Origin: Salisapilia sapeloensis
Lineage: Eukaryota; Oomycota; Peronosporomycetes; Peronosporales; Salisapiliaceae
Assembly (NCBI GenBank): GCA_023334545.1
Contig: JAADVB010000047.1
Coordinates: forward strand, 1 to 64,000
DNA: 64,000 bases
Direction of reading: 5' to 3'
In this document: one piece after another, positions 1 through 10,527 of the stretch
How positions within the stretch are numbered: the stretch's first letter is position 1
Layout: the number at the start of each line of letters is the position of its first letter
Notes under the pieces: model-generated
What the model was told of the DNA's origin: nothing
The model's input: only the letters and a program-made list of their open reading frames with translations
The model's database searches: none
Program-made: the position numbers and the translations under genes

Positions 1-1240
1 ATTTTGGCATATACGAATAAAGCATGCTCGAAAGTGTCTAGTGGGCTGGTCTAGAGTGTCTACAAGTCGTTCCTTCATCTCTAAAATGATCAAAGTATAT
101 CTACGACCGTTCAAGGTACACCGAGTGCTCGTAGGCTCGATTACTGTCCTAAATTGCCACGAGCGTGCAGTCATAGTACCGAGATCATCGATAAGTCGAA
201 AAAGGAGGAAAACACTACAGCCGTACATGTTGCGCAAAGGACTGGATATAATGCAAAAGATTTGGGGGATGATGTCAAGAGATATGCAAAAACGACAGTT
301 GAGATCAATTTCAAAGTCTTTTGCAATTCGTGCTACTATTATGCTGGTATTGACCTCTCCATTTCTGTCATCGTGTATTGTCCACTCCTGTGTCATGCTT
401 TGGCGGGGAATAGCGTCGAGTGTATCGTGGTTTCTAGTCGGAAGTCATCGAGGTTGAAGTTGCATTCGATTTAGTTGCAACATTGAGTTCTTCACCATTT
501 CAGTGGGACAGAGTACAGTATGAGTCATGATGCTTCCCAATTATTTCATCTACCACGGTACATCGCCTGTTCCGAAATAATAGCGAAGAGCGCAATAGCG
601 CAAGTGAAGAGCTCAGCAAGCGGCGCGATTGTTTCGCGCGCTTTTTCAAATGTGCACATTTCGAGCACTGGGCATGCCTTGAAGACTTCTCGAAGATGGT
701 TTCCGCTTAATTACATCCAAGACGAACGATCTTATGCTTTTGTACTCCTCGTTTGGCGAGAAAGTTGTATTGAAGCGATACGCTAGGTTTCCAATGGCAA
801 GTGGCAAAACAAAATTGGTTATTTTCAACGAACGCGGAATTTCCCGATTCGATTATCATGAGTAGAGTTACAATAGGTGAACTCCTAGTTGTGCCAAATC
901 GGTAATAAGCGCGAACACGGTCTATCTGAAGTCATGGAAAACATCTACAACGACTTCGAGAGATACCATATCAACACGACGATTTCTGTATAGACGATAG
1001 GATTGGTACATGTTCAGGCGAATAACCGCGCCTTCACCTGTGCTTTCGCTTTACAACTAACGCAAATTATTCTTTAGCAGCGGTGCTTTGCTTCAGAGCA
1101 AGCAAACATTATTGCACTACATCTGCAGTCAAATCAAAGCTTACTATCACTTCAACCACCATGAACTTGATAAACTAGAAACGACAAGTAGAAAGTGTAG
1201 TCAAACAGTGCATTGAAAGTTTCTAATTGTACAAAAAAGT
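1..1240. other. Gene-poor left edge with repeat copy A
   Basis: I see no supported gene here. Short open frames on both strands lack ATG context, splice structure or recognisable motifs. The segment from about 280 to 925 is copy A of the dispersed element described separately. The rest (1-280 and 926-1240) shows no structure I can name. Confidence 0.6.
280..925 (+). repeat. Dispersed short element, copy A (diverged, internally deleted)
   Basis: This segment aligns in the same orientation with 9447-10196 and 25626-26377. Similarity is strongest from about 400 (TTGGCGGGGAATAG) onward and weaker from 280 to 400. Relative to copies B and C it lacks about 100 bp before the shared TACGCTAGGTTTC block. 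Its right end, CGAACACGGTCTAT (912-925), read in reverse complement is ATAGACCGTGTTCG, which matches the left end of copy B at 13 of 14 bases. It therefore looks like a non-autonomous element with terminal inverted repeats. I see no transposase frame. The left end of this copy is too diverged to place exactly. Confidence 0.7.
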
Positions 1241-1990
1241 TTACGCCTTTGTCGGTGCATTGCCGACCTCATTCTGAAGAGTAACTAGTAACTTCATGGT
1301 CGCCGAAGTTCCCAAGAGGCTAATGATGCTCGCCGGAATGTACCCCGAGAGGTCTGCGTGTCCGATTAGAACCACGTCGCAGTATACATGTCCATTGCTG
1401 TCTGTCTTTTCATCCAGAAGGTAGCCCGAGATCAGGTTGATGCCTCGCACATGACCTTCCCCGACCGGAACATCTTGTACGTCGACGCTTCGACTAGCAA
1501 TGGCAGTGCGGCCATCCTGCAAGTCGACGGCACTCGTGATCAGGACAAACTCACGAGGGGCTGTCGGGAACTGTCCGACACTCTGAACCAGTCGCAGAGT
1601 CACACGTCCATTGCTGCCTTTTTGCTCGTGCAAAACCTCTACGTTCGCCATCATTTCGTCGAGCTTCATGAGGGAAGCTGGGTCGAGCAGTGCCTTTTCA
1701 ATGGCAGCCTTGGGCGCATCAATACGGCGCGACACTCGGAATGCCGACCAGGAACAGTCCGTGACGGTTCCCCTCCAAATCATGCCTTCGTCTCCATTGT
1801 CCGTAATGAGTTTCCAGTCCGTGACACCGTCCGCACCGGAATGTCTTTCCAATAGCGTCCGGACATTGTCTTTCGTGAAAGTGTCCATATCAATGTCCGT
1901 GGCCGTGTGATAAGATTCCACTGGGCTCCCAGAGTCCGAGCCACTGTCGTTATCGTTCGAACCAAAGCTCAGTGCGTGCATAAACTTCAT
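1241..1990 (-). CDS. START-domain lipid-binding-like protein, tandem copy 1
   Basis: A 249-residue single-exon protein made of one START (StAR-related lipid transfer) fold. Seen in the sequence: an N-terminal MKFMHALSFGS stretch, then a helix-grip-type domain with WKLITDNGD, WRGTVTDCSW, SRRIDAPKAAIEKALLDP, PREFVLITSA, GHVRGINLISGYLL and a closing amphipathic helix (ADLSGYIPASIISLLGTSAT). The open frame extends eight codons further to a TTG, but the ATG at 1988-1990 gives the same length and same N-terminus as the neighbour at 2656-3405. The two are clear tandem duplicates. START domains bind sterols or lipids in other families; the ligand here is unknown. No signal peptide or membrane segment is evident. 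Confidence 0.85.
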   Translation of the reverse strand: MKFMHALSFGSNDNDSGSDSGSPVESYHTATDIDMDTFTKDNVRTLLERHSGADGVTDWKLITDNGDEGMIWRGTVTDCSWSAFRVSRRIDAPKAAIEKALLDPASLMKLDEMMANVEVLHEQKGSNGRVTLRLVQSVGQFPTAPREFVLITSAVDLQDGRTAIASRSVDVQDVPVGEGHVRGINLISGYLLDEKTDSNGHVYCDVVLIGHADLSGYIPASIISLLGTSATMKLLVTLQNEVGNAPTKA

Positions 1991-2655
1991 CCTGCCTTGC
2001 TTTCGTCTTGTCAAATGCCACTATGAGCCAATGTTGTGGAGGAAGGTGCGGACATTTCTCAGCGGCTTTCTCTGAAGGCACCGATGATAGGTTTTCGGTT
2101 CAGGAGATTTGCAACGTTTATGCATGCCTTCGTACCATTTGCGCACAGGGGAGGGTGCAATCTAGCCAATGATTGCGGGCTACAAATATATTGAACAGAC
2201 CAATCAAACCATCATCAAGCCATAGTCGGCGCGTTCTATAGTGCGGTGAGTACAGATACTAACTACAGCGAAGCAGCGTATGTTGCAGGTGCGGGAAAGA
2301 AAGAATATTTTTGCATTTTCTAAAGCACCGCAGCGAAACGGACAATTGAAACATTGTATTTGTAATTGATGTGGACCACTTCAAATTTAGTGCCTCTAGG
2401 CCATTTCTTTCTGAAGTAATGCATCCGCGAGTAGGATGCTATGACAGCCTCTCCCTCCCTCGCATTCCTATCCACGAATGTCTCTATTGAGACAAGGTTG
2501 AGACGCTGACTACTTCCTACCCACGGTCGTATATTCACTCGTGTACTGTCGTCACGCATACCGCCGACGAGATCAACAAGTAGACGCAAAGTGTTAAGAT
2601 CAGTTCCATTTTGGCATTAGGTCCATGCTTATTCATTGCACGTGGTACATTCAAT
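1991..2655. other. Spacer between tandem START genes
   Basis: Separates the two START duplicates and should contain the promoter of the copy at 1241-1990, read leftward. An 89-codon frame on the minus strand (2320-2589) has no recognisable motif and I do not call it a gene. Nothing else is evident. Confidence 0.5.
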
Positions 2656-3405
2656 TTATTTCGCCGGTGTTCCGATCTGGTTCTGGATGCTCACGAGAAT
2701 CTTCATCGTCGCCGATGTGCCGAGCATATTAATGACGGTGGCAGGAATATATCCGGACAGATCCGCATGGCCAATGAGCACCACGTCACAGTAGATGCGG
2801 CCATGGCTGTCCTTCTTCTCCGTGATCAAGTAGCCTGAAATGAGGTTGTTGCCGCGCACGTGTCCGTCTGGCACAGGTACATCCGTTAGATCGACACTTC
2901 GGCTCGCAATCGCCGTCGTACCGTCCTCTAAGTCGACTGCACTCGTGACGAGAACGAATTCCCTTGGAGAAGTTGGGAACACGCCTTTTGCAAGTACATG
3001 ACGGAGTGTAATACGACCGTTGCTACCCTCCTTTTCACGCAAAACCTTGACGCTTGCCATCATTTCGTCCAATTTCATGAGCGAATCCGGATCCAAGAGT
3101 GCATTCTCGATCTCGCTCTTGGAAGCGTCGATACGACGAGAGACTCGGAATGGGCTCCAAGCACAGTCCTTGACACTTCCACGCCAAATGCGTCCGCCAT
3201 CGTCACCGTCATCTGAAATGAGCTTCCAGGTCGTGACGCCGTCTTCTCCCGTGTGTCGTTCTCGAAGGATACGCACGCTTTCATGCGTGAAAGCGTCTAG
3301 ATCAATGTCGTTTGCAGTGGCATACGAGTCCTTGGGTGTCGTACTCGCCGGTCCAGTCTCGTCGTCATTCGACGAACCAAAGCTCAGTCCTCGAACAAAG
3401 TTCAT
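2656..3405 (-). CDS. START-domain lipid-binding-like protein, tandem copy 2
   Basis: A 249-residue single-exon protein starting at an ATG (MNFVRGLSFGSS). It aligns end to end with the product of 1241-1990, sharing for example WKLISDDGDD/WKLITDNGDE, SLMKLDEMMA, SPREFVLVTSAVDL, SGYLITEKKDS and HADLSGYIPATVINMLG. Differences are spread over the whole length, so the duplication is not very recent. The fold is a START domain, expected to hold a lipid in a cytosolic pocket; the ligand is not predictable from sequence. A decayed third START gene fused to a FYVE finger lies at 7411-8820, which suggests a local START gene cluster. Confidence 0.85.
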   Translation of the reverse strand: MNFVRGLSFGSSNDDETGPASTTPKDSYATANDIDLDAFTHESVRILRERHTGEDGVTTWKLISDDGDDGGRIWRGSVKDCAWSPFRVSRRIDASKSEIENALLDPDSLMKLDEMMASVKVLREKEGSNGRITLRHVLAKGVFPTSPREFVLVTSAVDLEDGTTAIASRSVDLTDVPVPDGHVRGNNLISGYLITEKKDSHGRIYCDVVLIGHADLSGYIPATVINMLGTSATMKILVSIQNQIGTPAK

Positions 3406-3669
3406 GATGCTCCTTGAAAGGTTATGCGCTCTTCGTCCGTTTTAGGATGCTGTAATCTGGATCGTGGGTGTAATATATCTAATTTTCCAAGATCCGACCA
3501 ATACTAAGATGGGGAGGAATAGTGGGTTTCCAGCCATTCCTCTACGTGGATATGTGACGCGTTGTAAATGTACATGTATAGAGATTTAGATACACCTCGT
3601 CCTTGATCCGAGACATCTGGAACTGAAGACGTTCGCAATGCTATAAATACCTGAGAGGAGCTGTCAAGG

Positions 3670-4629
3670 ATGAGGGAGAGGAAACAACCCTTGGCGCCGA
3701 CGACACCATGTCAGTCTACCCTTCACTCTTCATTCATCATTCCTCGAGCTCCAATGCATGCCAACAGGATGGAAATGCCGTTCATGCGCAGACGCAAGTC
3801 TCGACGCCGTAATTCATTGCAAGACGACAAGTCGAGTCGTTTCAAGCGCCAGACCTCTCGACCGTCCTTGGAGCGTCATTCCACTCGGCACTTGACTAGC
3901 ACCATGGAGGAAGCGCTACTAGAGCATGTGCGAGTGGACTTTATCAAAGCCATTGTGCCAGGGCAAAAGCTCGGCAAACCACGCTACATCATGCGCATCA
4001 CGAACCAAGCACTCGGTCGGTCGTGGGAGATGGGTCGAAGCTTTAGTGAGTTTCACGAACTCAAGGAGAAAATTGTCCGAGTCCTCAACCACGGCCACTT
4101 TTGCACTGCTGACTGTCCTTGGATCTACATGTTCGTCACGCACCACTTTCCTCATCGCCAGCTCTTCCAATGGCGACGCGCTCGTGTCATTGCCACGAGG
4201 CTCACGGAGCTCCAGAAGTTTATCAACACATTGTTGTCCATGATCCGAGACAACCGGACGTCTGCATGCCCAGACTCGGCCGACAACCTCCCTCGCCTAC
4301 TCTACGAGTTCCTTTTCGAAGGCATGATGTTCAGTCGAGAGGACTTCAACAACACCTTGTTGGAAGACCGAGTGTCCATCCACAGTGGTAAGCCAAGTGA
4401 CGTAGGGGAGCTACCGCAAGAGTTTACCTGTCACATCTGCTCCCAAGCCTTGATGCATACCAGCACCTCGCTCTCAAGTATCGAATCGACGTGTGCGACC
4501 GAGACGAGTGGGTCGACAGAACATGAACTACAGGCATTATCGACTCTAGAATGTGGCCACCGCTTTCATGACGAGTGTATCTTAACGAAACTGAATGAAA
4601 CGCTCATGTGCCCCATCTGTGGGGCCTAG
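3670..4629 (+). CDS. PX domain plus C-terminal RING-H2 finger protein
   Basis: A 319-residue protein. Residues 1-80 are basic and probably disordered (MRRRKSRRRNS). Residues about 85-225 look like a PX (phox) phosphoinositide-binding domain: YIMRITNQ, then GRSFSEFHELKEK, then FPHRQLFQW and the helical LTELQKFINTLLSMI. The C-terminus (about 250-319) holds a RING-H2-like finger: CHIC, a long acidic/Ser loop of about 45 residues, then CGHRFHDEC and CPIC. The family combination suggests a ubiquitin ligase recruited to endosomal membranes; the activity is inferred only. A TATA-like CTATAAATAC lies only about 20-30 bases before the first ATG, so a downstream ATG (residue 29 or 33) could be the real start. 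Confidence 0.75.
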   Translation: MRERKQPLAPTTPCQSTLHSSFIIPRAPMHANRMEMPFMRRRKSRRRNSLQDDKSSRFKRQTSRPSLERHSTRHLTSTMEEALLEHVRVDFIKAIVPGQKLGKPRYIMRITNQALGRSWEMGRSFSEFHELKEKIVRVLNHGHFCTADCPWIYMFVTHHFPHRQLFQWRRARVIATRLTELQKFINTLLSMIRDNRTSACPDSADNLPRLLYEFLFEGMMFSREDFNNTLLEDRVSIHSGKPSDVGELPQEFTCHICSQALMHTSTSLSSIESTCATETSGSTEHELQALSTLECGHRFHDECILTKLNETLMCPICGA

Positions 4630-4660
4630 CGTCGTACGTCAGAAGGGATTCGTATTCGTG

Positions 4661-6070
4661 TTAAAACATATCAATCTCATCCATTCCTTCTACATTCGCC
4701 AAGTCCAAACGTGCACCAGCTTCCTCTCCTCTCCTCTTACACTTTGCATCAAAGTCGAAATCATATAAAAAGTACTCGTACGCTTCCTCGATCTCTGATA
4801 GTTCGCAATACAAAGCTTTGCAACCAGGAATGTCCGCTACGACTTCATTCACGACGATCTGAAGCAAGTCGGAACGATTTGAGTCTTCCAAATCACGATA
4901 TAATCGGAACTGGACGTTCGTAGCGAAGGGAGATAAGGACGACGCACGAAAGTCTCGATCGAAGATCTCGTCCATCGTATAGTTTGCGCGTAGCTTGTCG
5001 CGACTGCCGTAGCCGAGGAGCGTCAGTAGCGGTAACACTGTCTCGGCATGAGCAAAGTAGAACGTCCCGGTGTGCGCCATGTCCGTATTGTTCGACCTCT
5101 GTTGCATACGCATGTACAAATCGCGGAATAAGGGCGATGCGATCTGGTAATTCAGGTGATGTCCTCCTGCTAATGTATAGAACGCATGCAAGTCACTAGC
5201 ATAGTCCATCAAGTAGAGAGTCGTAGGAGATAGGAGGGAACACCAGTGGTCTGTGACATTATACAGTGCATAGTCAAAGGCACAGGCAGAGTAGGCTCCA
5301 TGGAGATCCGTAACGTTTAAATCCACGGGCGTCTCTTGGATGTGCAGTGCCTCCTTGAGCTCGACGACCAGAGCTTCCACTCGATCAGTGTGTTTAAAGG
5401 CATAGTACTCTTCCTGTGCATCTTCGTTATGCTTGATCGACGACGTATACTCTGGACAATCATCATAGAAACGGAGGAGCGGGTCTTTGTCTTCGGGGAA
5501 TGTAATGTAATCTACTTGGTCTGGGTTACCAAAGTACTCACTAGCAAATGCGACGGCGGTTTCATGCGTGCGTTCGACGTGAGTATTCGCGACGCGATAT
5601 TGGTCTTTTGAGTACTTGGCAGCATGCCCCTGTTGTGTTGCCTCGAGAATCCGGTGCGATAGAGCCTTCATCTCCAAAACGCCTGACTCGCTCAAATCGC
5701 CGGCGATGCTGAGGTTGTAAGGCAGACGATAGCCTTGCAGCCACTTTGGCAATGCATCCTGGTACGGCTCTAGTTTTTCGAGTAGCGTCTGTATCTGCTT
5801 AATGTTTGATGACGTCGGGTATCGAATGGCATGGCGAGATACAAGCTGCGTTTGAATGAGGCCATATCCTTCCAGATCTCTTGGTGGCGAAGATCCTGTT
5901 TGGTTCCAGTACACATTATGCGTAGAGAAAGCTTCATCTAAGGGGTGTACATCGTCCTGACTATCGCTCAAGTCCATGAACGTCGAACTCGCTACCGTGC
6001 TAGCTTGTAGGAAGAGCACAATGGATGATACTGCGAGCATGGAGAAGAGCGTTTTGGATAGAATAACCAT
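4661..6070 (-). CDS. Secreted histidine acid phosphatase, MINPP-like
   Basis: A 469-residue protein beginning at the ATG at 6068-6070, chosen because it opens a clear signal peptide (MVILSKTLFSMLAVSSIVLF). The open frame continues upstream without homology support. The branch-2 histidine phosphatase signature is present as SRHAIRYPT near residue 78, and the C-terminal proton-donor motif is HAE (YFAHAETVLPLL), the form used by multiple inositol polyphosphate phosphatases (MINPP1) rather than HD. The usual RHG is RHA here, an unusual change beside the nucleophilic histidine. Several N-x-S/T sites and spaced cysteines (CSLLSP, CKALYC) fit an extracellular or lumenal enzyme. Likely substrates are phytate or other inositol polyphosphates. 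The final residues are acidic, with no ER-retention signal. Confidence 0.8.
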   Translation of the reverse strand: MVILSKTLFSMLAVSSIVLFLQASTVASSTFMDLSDSQDDVHPLDEAFSTHNVYWNQTGSSPPRDLEGYGLIQTQLVSRHAIRYPTSSNIKQIQTLLEKLEPYQDALPKWLQGYRLPYNLSIAGDLSESGVLEMKALSHRILEATQQGHAAKYSKDQYRVANTHVERTHETAVAFASEYFGNPDQVDYITFPEDKDPLLRFYDDCPEYTSSIKHNEDAQEEYYAFKHTDRVEALVVELKEALHIQETPVDLNVTDLHGAYSACAFDYALYNVTDHWCSLLSPTTLYLMDYASDLHAFYTLAGGHHLNYQIASPLFRDLYMRMQQRSNNTDMAHTGTFYFAHAETVLPLLTLLGYGSRDKLRANYTMDEIFDRDFRASSLSPFATNVQFRLYRDLEDSNRSDLLQIVVNEVVADIPGCKALYCELSEIEEAYEYFLYDFDFDAKCKRRGEEAGARLDLANVEGMDEIDMF

Positions 6071-7410
6071 CGTCGTCGATGCAGGTGCTGCCTCTCTTGT
6101 TCGCAACAAGGTATATTCGGTTTTGAGTGTCATCGGATCTACACTGCGCACCCAAGCTCTGCAACACTGAGTCGTGTGAACCTATCGCGTCCCGCTTTGC
6201 GGATCTCAGCGCGTGCTGTTAGAACATGTGGTGCATCTCGGGTAGAAAAGATGCGATCGTGCCAGTAGGTGCAGATTCGGTTCTTGGGAAAACCTCCTTT
6301 ACGAGTGGCGCTTTTGCCATCGCGTATGGAAGGTGGGACATCCAGTCATCACACAGAGTCTATCTTGAAAGAGAATTCGCTTGAGATGATTCCAATCGGA
6401 TTTAAAACGCGTAGAAACCAGCGATAGCGTACATGATATAGTGGGAGAAGGGAGTGGTACTTACACCAGATTACCGGTAATTTAATTCTTTGGGGTCGAA
6501 TGCTAGACAGAAAGCTGTATGTACAGCACTTCACCTGCTTGGGCATGAGTCAGAGCCTAATAAAGGTGCATTGAACAGCAAATTGGAGACGAAGGTGGGA
6601 GGAAACTGTCAGGAGCATGCTATTAAGTGTCGACCAGACCAACGCCGTATGAATCTACATTGCGCGATGCTTGCTATGTTCACAGCGTATGCAGGTGCTA
6701 GCACGACAAAGCTCTCCTAGTCCAGCGCCTTAGCACTCTTAGCTACCGACAGATAAGTAACACCCATTTGACCGCTGAGATGAGGACTCCATTCGCCTTG
6801 GCAACACATATTAAACTTAGCTGCTGACACGCTACCTCGCGACCATTTTGTTATCAACCCGATAGTAGCGGACTCGCTGATCTTCGGTTGGATTAATATG
6901 TACATGATCGAAGCTGTAGTCATTCCCAAGGAAGTGTTAGAAATTGATGATCAATTTCCAGACCTAGAGTCAGAGGCTATTATGAAAGACTTAATGGACT
7001 ATAAGACACGAGGTAATGAAAAGGTGAATAATGGACATCCATCGATAGCAGAAACAAAAGACAAAGCAGCTCAGTTTAGTCGCCGAAGTGTAGTTCTCTT
7101 GACGAGCGAGGTTATATGCAAGAGCGCTTCATAAAAGAGGACGACATACTCCGATCCACCAACAATGTTTAGCATGGAGCACCACGGCTAAAAGTATGAT
7201 GATCAAAAGCAAGCAACAAAGCATACTGCCAGCAAAGATAAAGCTCTCTTGAACTACATTCACCTCAGCTAAAGCACGACATTTTCCCTCTACCTCAGAT
7301 CCCATAACTATCTAATCATCCAGCTGAAGCCGCTGCTCTGTCATCTTCAGCCATGCCAACTGCCGATCACACTCTTGATCTTTCAGATCGAGTTCCGGTA
7401 TGCTACCGCT
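6071..7410. other. Gene-poor interval
   Basis: About 1.3 kb without a supportable gene. Short frames occur on both strands (for example plus 6898-7134 and minus 6717-6929) but none has a recognisable domain, splice structure or codon pattern like the neighbouring genes. The right part may contain further decayed sequence continuous with the pseudogene that follows. Confidence 0.5.
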
Positions 7411-8820
7411 TCATACATTTTCAATCAAACTTTCCAACGCTTCTTGATTGTTCCCAGTGTGTCGTTCAGCAGGGCCTTCGCCAGATGATCCTTGCCTAGA
7501 CTCGGTTATCTCGGCAGCATCACTAGATGATGTAAGCTGATCAAAGGCGTTCAGTGAACTTTCAGTCGATGGGCTAACTTGATCCGAGTTAAACTCATAG
7601 ACTTTGTTACTGCACGATTTATTACATGTCAAAGAACTTGATCCTTCCGTCAATTGCTAAATCATGGATGGTTCGACAACCGTGGATCCGCTGCGATCTT
7701 TCTCATGCCTACCAGCTATAATTTCTTGTCGAGCAGCGTAATACGAATTGACTTGGCTAGTAAGTTGGTCGCAAGTAGAACAGAGGTGACCCTTCTTGGT
7801 TATCTGCCCTAGCTTGGGAATGGCATCGATTAGCTCGATGGGAAGCACGCATTTCCTAAAAACTGACGGATCGCACAAGTTGCACGAGTAAAATCTACGT
7901 AGCGGACCAAAATGCTTTTTGCAGGATCGACATTCCGACTTGCTTCCAGCTTCGCGGTTGCCAATCAAGCCGATAAATCGTTCTTGTTCGCACTTTTCCT
8001 CTGAAGTATCCACGAATGCTCCTTCATCTTTGCAAATTGGCTGGATGTCCAAGTGTCCATGAGTGCCCCAGCCAATGCGATAACACTGATGGAGTCAAGA
8101 AGGTTGTTGCTAAATACTCTATAATACCCTTTGATAAAAACTTTGACCGACTGATCCTCCACTGGCTTAAACAGGACACAAGATGAAATACGGGTACGCA
8201 TGATGGCTCGTTCTTTAAGCGGCGGAGTAGATCGCAAGTCGAGTGAATGCATCAGATTGTACCCGATACGCTCGTTTTTAGCGAATTGAAGGATTCCGGT
8301 CGCTCAAACGTAACCACCATCTCGGTCTTTTATAATTCCTCGGAGTGCTAGACTTGGACTACCAGAGTGTCATTGAAGCAAAGTAGTACGATATGGATGT
8401 TGTAGAGCTGGCTTCTCTATCGACGACAGCATTTGACAATTTGTTATAGGTGATTCGGAGTAGCAGATACCTTGTAGTACTGGCGCCTCGTCGCCGTGCA
8501 CGATACCGAATAAGATGTCATCAATATTAACCGAGATCATCCCGTTAGCGATGATGATACGAGGCATTTGACAGCCAGCACTGTTGTTGTATGAATCCTT
8601 CACCACACGCCGAGATGGATTCCTCTCTCGGTACATGGTCACATCATTGGATGCCTTGATCGGTTTCCAGCGCTCACTATCCATCTCTTGAGGTTCCGAC
8701 TAACCAAACTTTTGATATTGACGAAGGGCTTCGTAACCGAGAGTCATTGCGATACGCTTGCAATCAGCCTTCCGTTCATCTGAGAGAGAGAGAGGCCTAT
8801 GTATGTGTCTGCTGTCCACT
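7411..8820 (-). pseudogene. Decayed START-FYVE gene
   Basis: Read leftward, conserved pieces occur in family order. First is an N-terminal PLSLSDERKADCKRIAM block (about 8820-8700). Next is a START domain: ERWKPIKASNDVTMYRERN at about 8670, then KDRDG and MHSLDLRSTPPLKER at about 8340-8200. Last is a FYVE-like finger, CRSCKKHFGPLRRFYSC to CSTCDQL, at about 7940-7760. Disablements include TAG stops at 8700-8702, at about 8370 and at 7657-7659, a further stop near 8310, and a frame change near 8050 between the START and FYVE parts. In the finger the expected fifth cysteine is phenylalanine (SVFRKC). START-FYVE proteins are a large oomycete family that links lipid transfer to PI3P membranes; this copy looks non-functional. 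Confidence 0.75.
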
Positions 8821-10527
8821 GTGTGGCCATGACTTGTAGACACTGCGAGCGTGCTAATTCGGAAATGGCACAAAGAGGCAATTCTAAACCTTTCGGTGGA
8901 GACGATATGGCGAAATAAGCTGTTGGCGGGCTTTAAATACCACCCTTCTGTCGCATCACGCTTGCCGTGTGCTAGATGTGGCAACGTACCTCGGACAGAA
9001 TTTGGACAACTTGGTTGAATGCTCGGACGCTTCCGATGATCAGATAGTAATCGTATCCAAATCTGCTTCAGGAAGACGAGAGTTAATGGTGTTGGTTAAG
9101 AGCAAGAGTCTCAAGAGTGAGCAGACAAGATGGTGCACATGCATTAAGAGCAAGCGAAATGCCATGATTCCGTCGGCTTTATGCTCTCCTCTTCTTCAAT
9201 TGCAGACGTCTTTATACCTCCGAGGGAATTAGATCAATTCCCACATGCGAATTTGCTGATAATGATAGTAGTCGTGCTATTATATTATTCATAACGTTTT
9301 CTATGTCGAGTAGCTCATCGTTTGGGTATCTAGATTGCCTAAGCAACGAGAGCATAATGTGGCAAAGGTCCGATATAGTTCCTAAAACAAGCGTCGATGC
9401 GCCTTACCACACCAAACGGGCTTCTAGCATCAGCCGTTGAATAGATATAGGCCGTGTTCGTTATGTAGATAACTGGGTATTATGGAAGGCGTAGCAGGCA
9501 TTATGAAAACGATCACGCAAACACTGTAATAGAGATCAATGCCTAAGTCTTCAACTATTCGTTCTATTCGTGGATGGCTACCCGTCTTTCCATTCCTATC
9601 CATGCGTATCGTCCGTTTCTCTGCCATACATTGGCGGGGAATAGTGTCGAGTATATCGTGGTTGATCGCCGGAAGTCATTCGGATTGAAGTTGCATTCGA
9701 TTTAGTTGCAACACTGAGCTCATCGCCAATTCAGTGGGACAGAGTACAGCGCGAGTCACAATGATCGATCAATTATTTGATCCACCATGGTACATCGCCT
9801 GTTCCGAAATAATAGCGAAGAGCGCAATAGCGCAAATAAAGTGAAGAGCTCACTGAGTCTTTCGCGCACTTTTTCAAATTTGCACACTTCGAGCACCAGG
9901 CGGCGCTTGAAGGCTTCTCGAAGATGGTTTCCTCACGATTGCATCAAAGACCAAGACAGACATAGATCAAGAATATAGAGTGGTGTCCTCACTGGCAGTA
10001 CATAACACTCGCTTATGCATTCGATATGATGAGAGAAAATTATATTGAAGTCATACGCTAGGTTTCTATAGCATGTAGCTACTCTGTATGGCAATTATCA
10101 ATGAGTGCAGAGCTACCCGATTCAATTATCACGAATAGAAATGCAAATGAGAATCCTCAAAGTTGCTGAACCGGTATCCAGCGCGAATACGGTCGTACTG
10201 ATTTTTTGGTGATAAGTATTGATATGGTGCTGGTCTGGGTGGACTTTGACGCACTAGTGTCTATCCTGACACAACGCAAGTCGGTTCCTGTATCCAGAGC
10301 AAATGGATCATGCCAACAAGTCATAGGCCCTTACATTCTCGACGCCTAGTCTCTATTGCCGTGAAATCACTGTAAACAAAGCGAGTGTCGTGCTACGCAG
10401 ACCAACACGACCTTATTTCCACCGACATTTGGGATACTGCGCTCAAACGTATCCATATCTATCAGCAAACATGACACCACAACCATCGTCTGTGGCAGGA
10501 ATCTACCTATATTCATTTATCTAGAGT
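8821..10527. other. Gene-poor interval holding repeat copy B
   Basis: No gene is supported. The centre (9447-10196) is copy B of the dispersed element. The flanks, including 10200-10500 downstream of RRP6, show nothing I can name. Confidence 0.55.
9447..10196 (+). mobile_element. Dispersed short element, copy B (MITE-like)
   Basis: About 750 bp, nearly the same length as copy C (25626-26377) and collinear with it throughout. The left end ATAGGCCGTGTTCG matches the reverse complement of the right end of copy A at 13 of 14 bases, and its own right end (CGAATACGGTCGTA) is a weaker inverted match. Internal landmarks shared with copy C are ATGAAAACGATCACGCAAAC, TTGGCGGGGAATAG, TGTTCCGAAATAATAGCG and TACGCTAGGTTTCTATA. 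A short minus-strand frame near 9480-9627 is conserved in copy C but has no known motif. No transposase is visible, so a non-autonomous DNA element is the simplest reading. Confidence 0.7.

Noticed and set aside
2320-2589. 89-codon minus-strand frame in the START spacer
   Set aside because: No ATG-supported homology, no domain; sits between two clear genes. Conservation could change this view.
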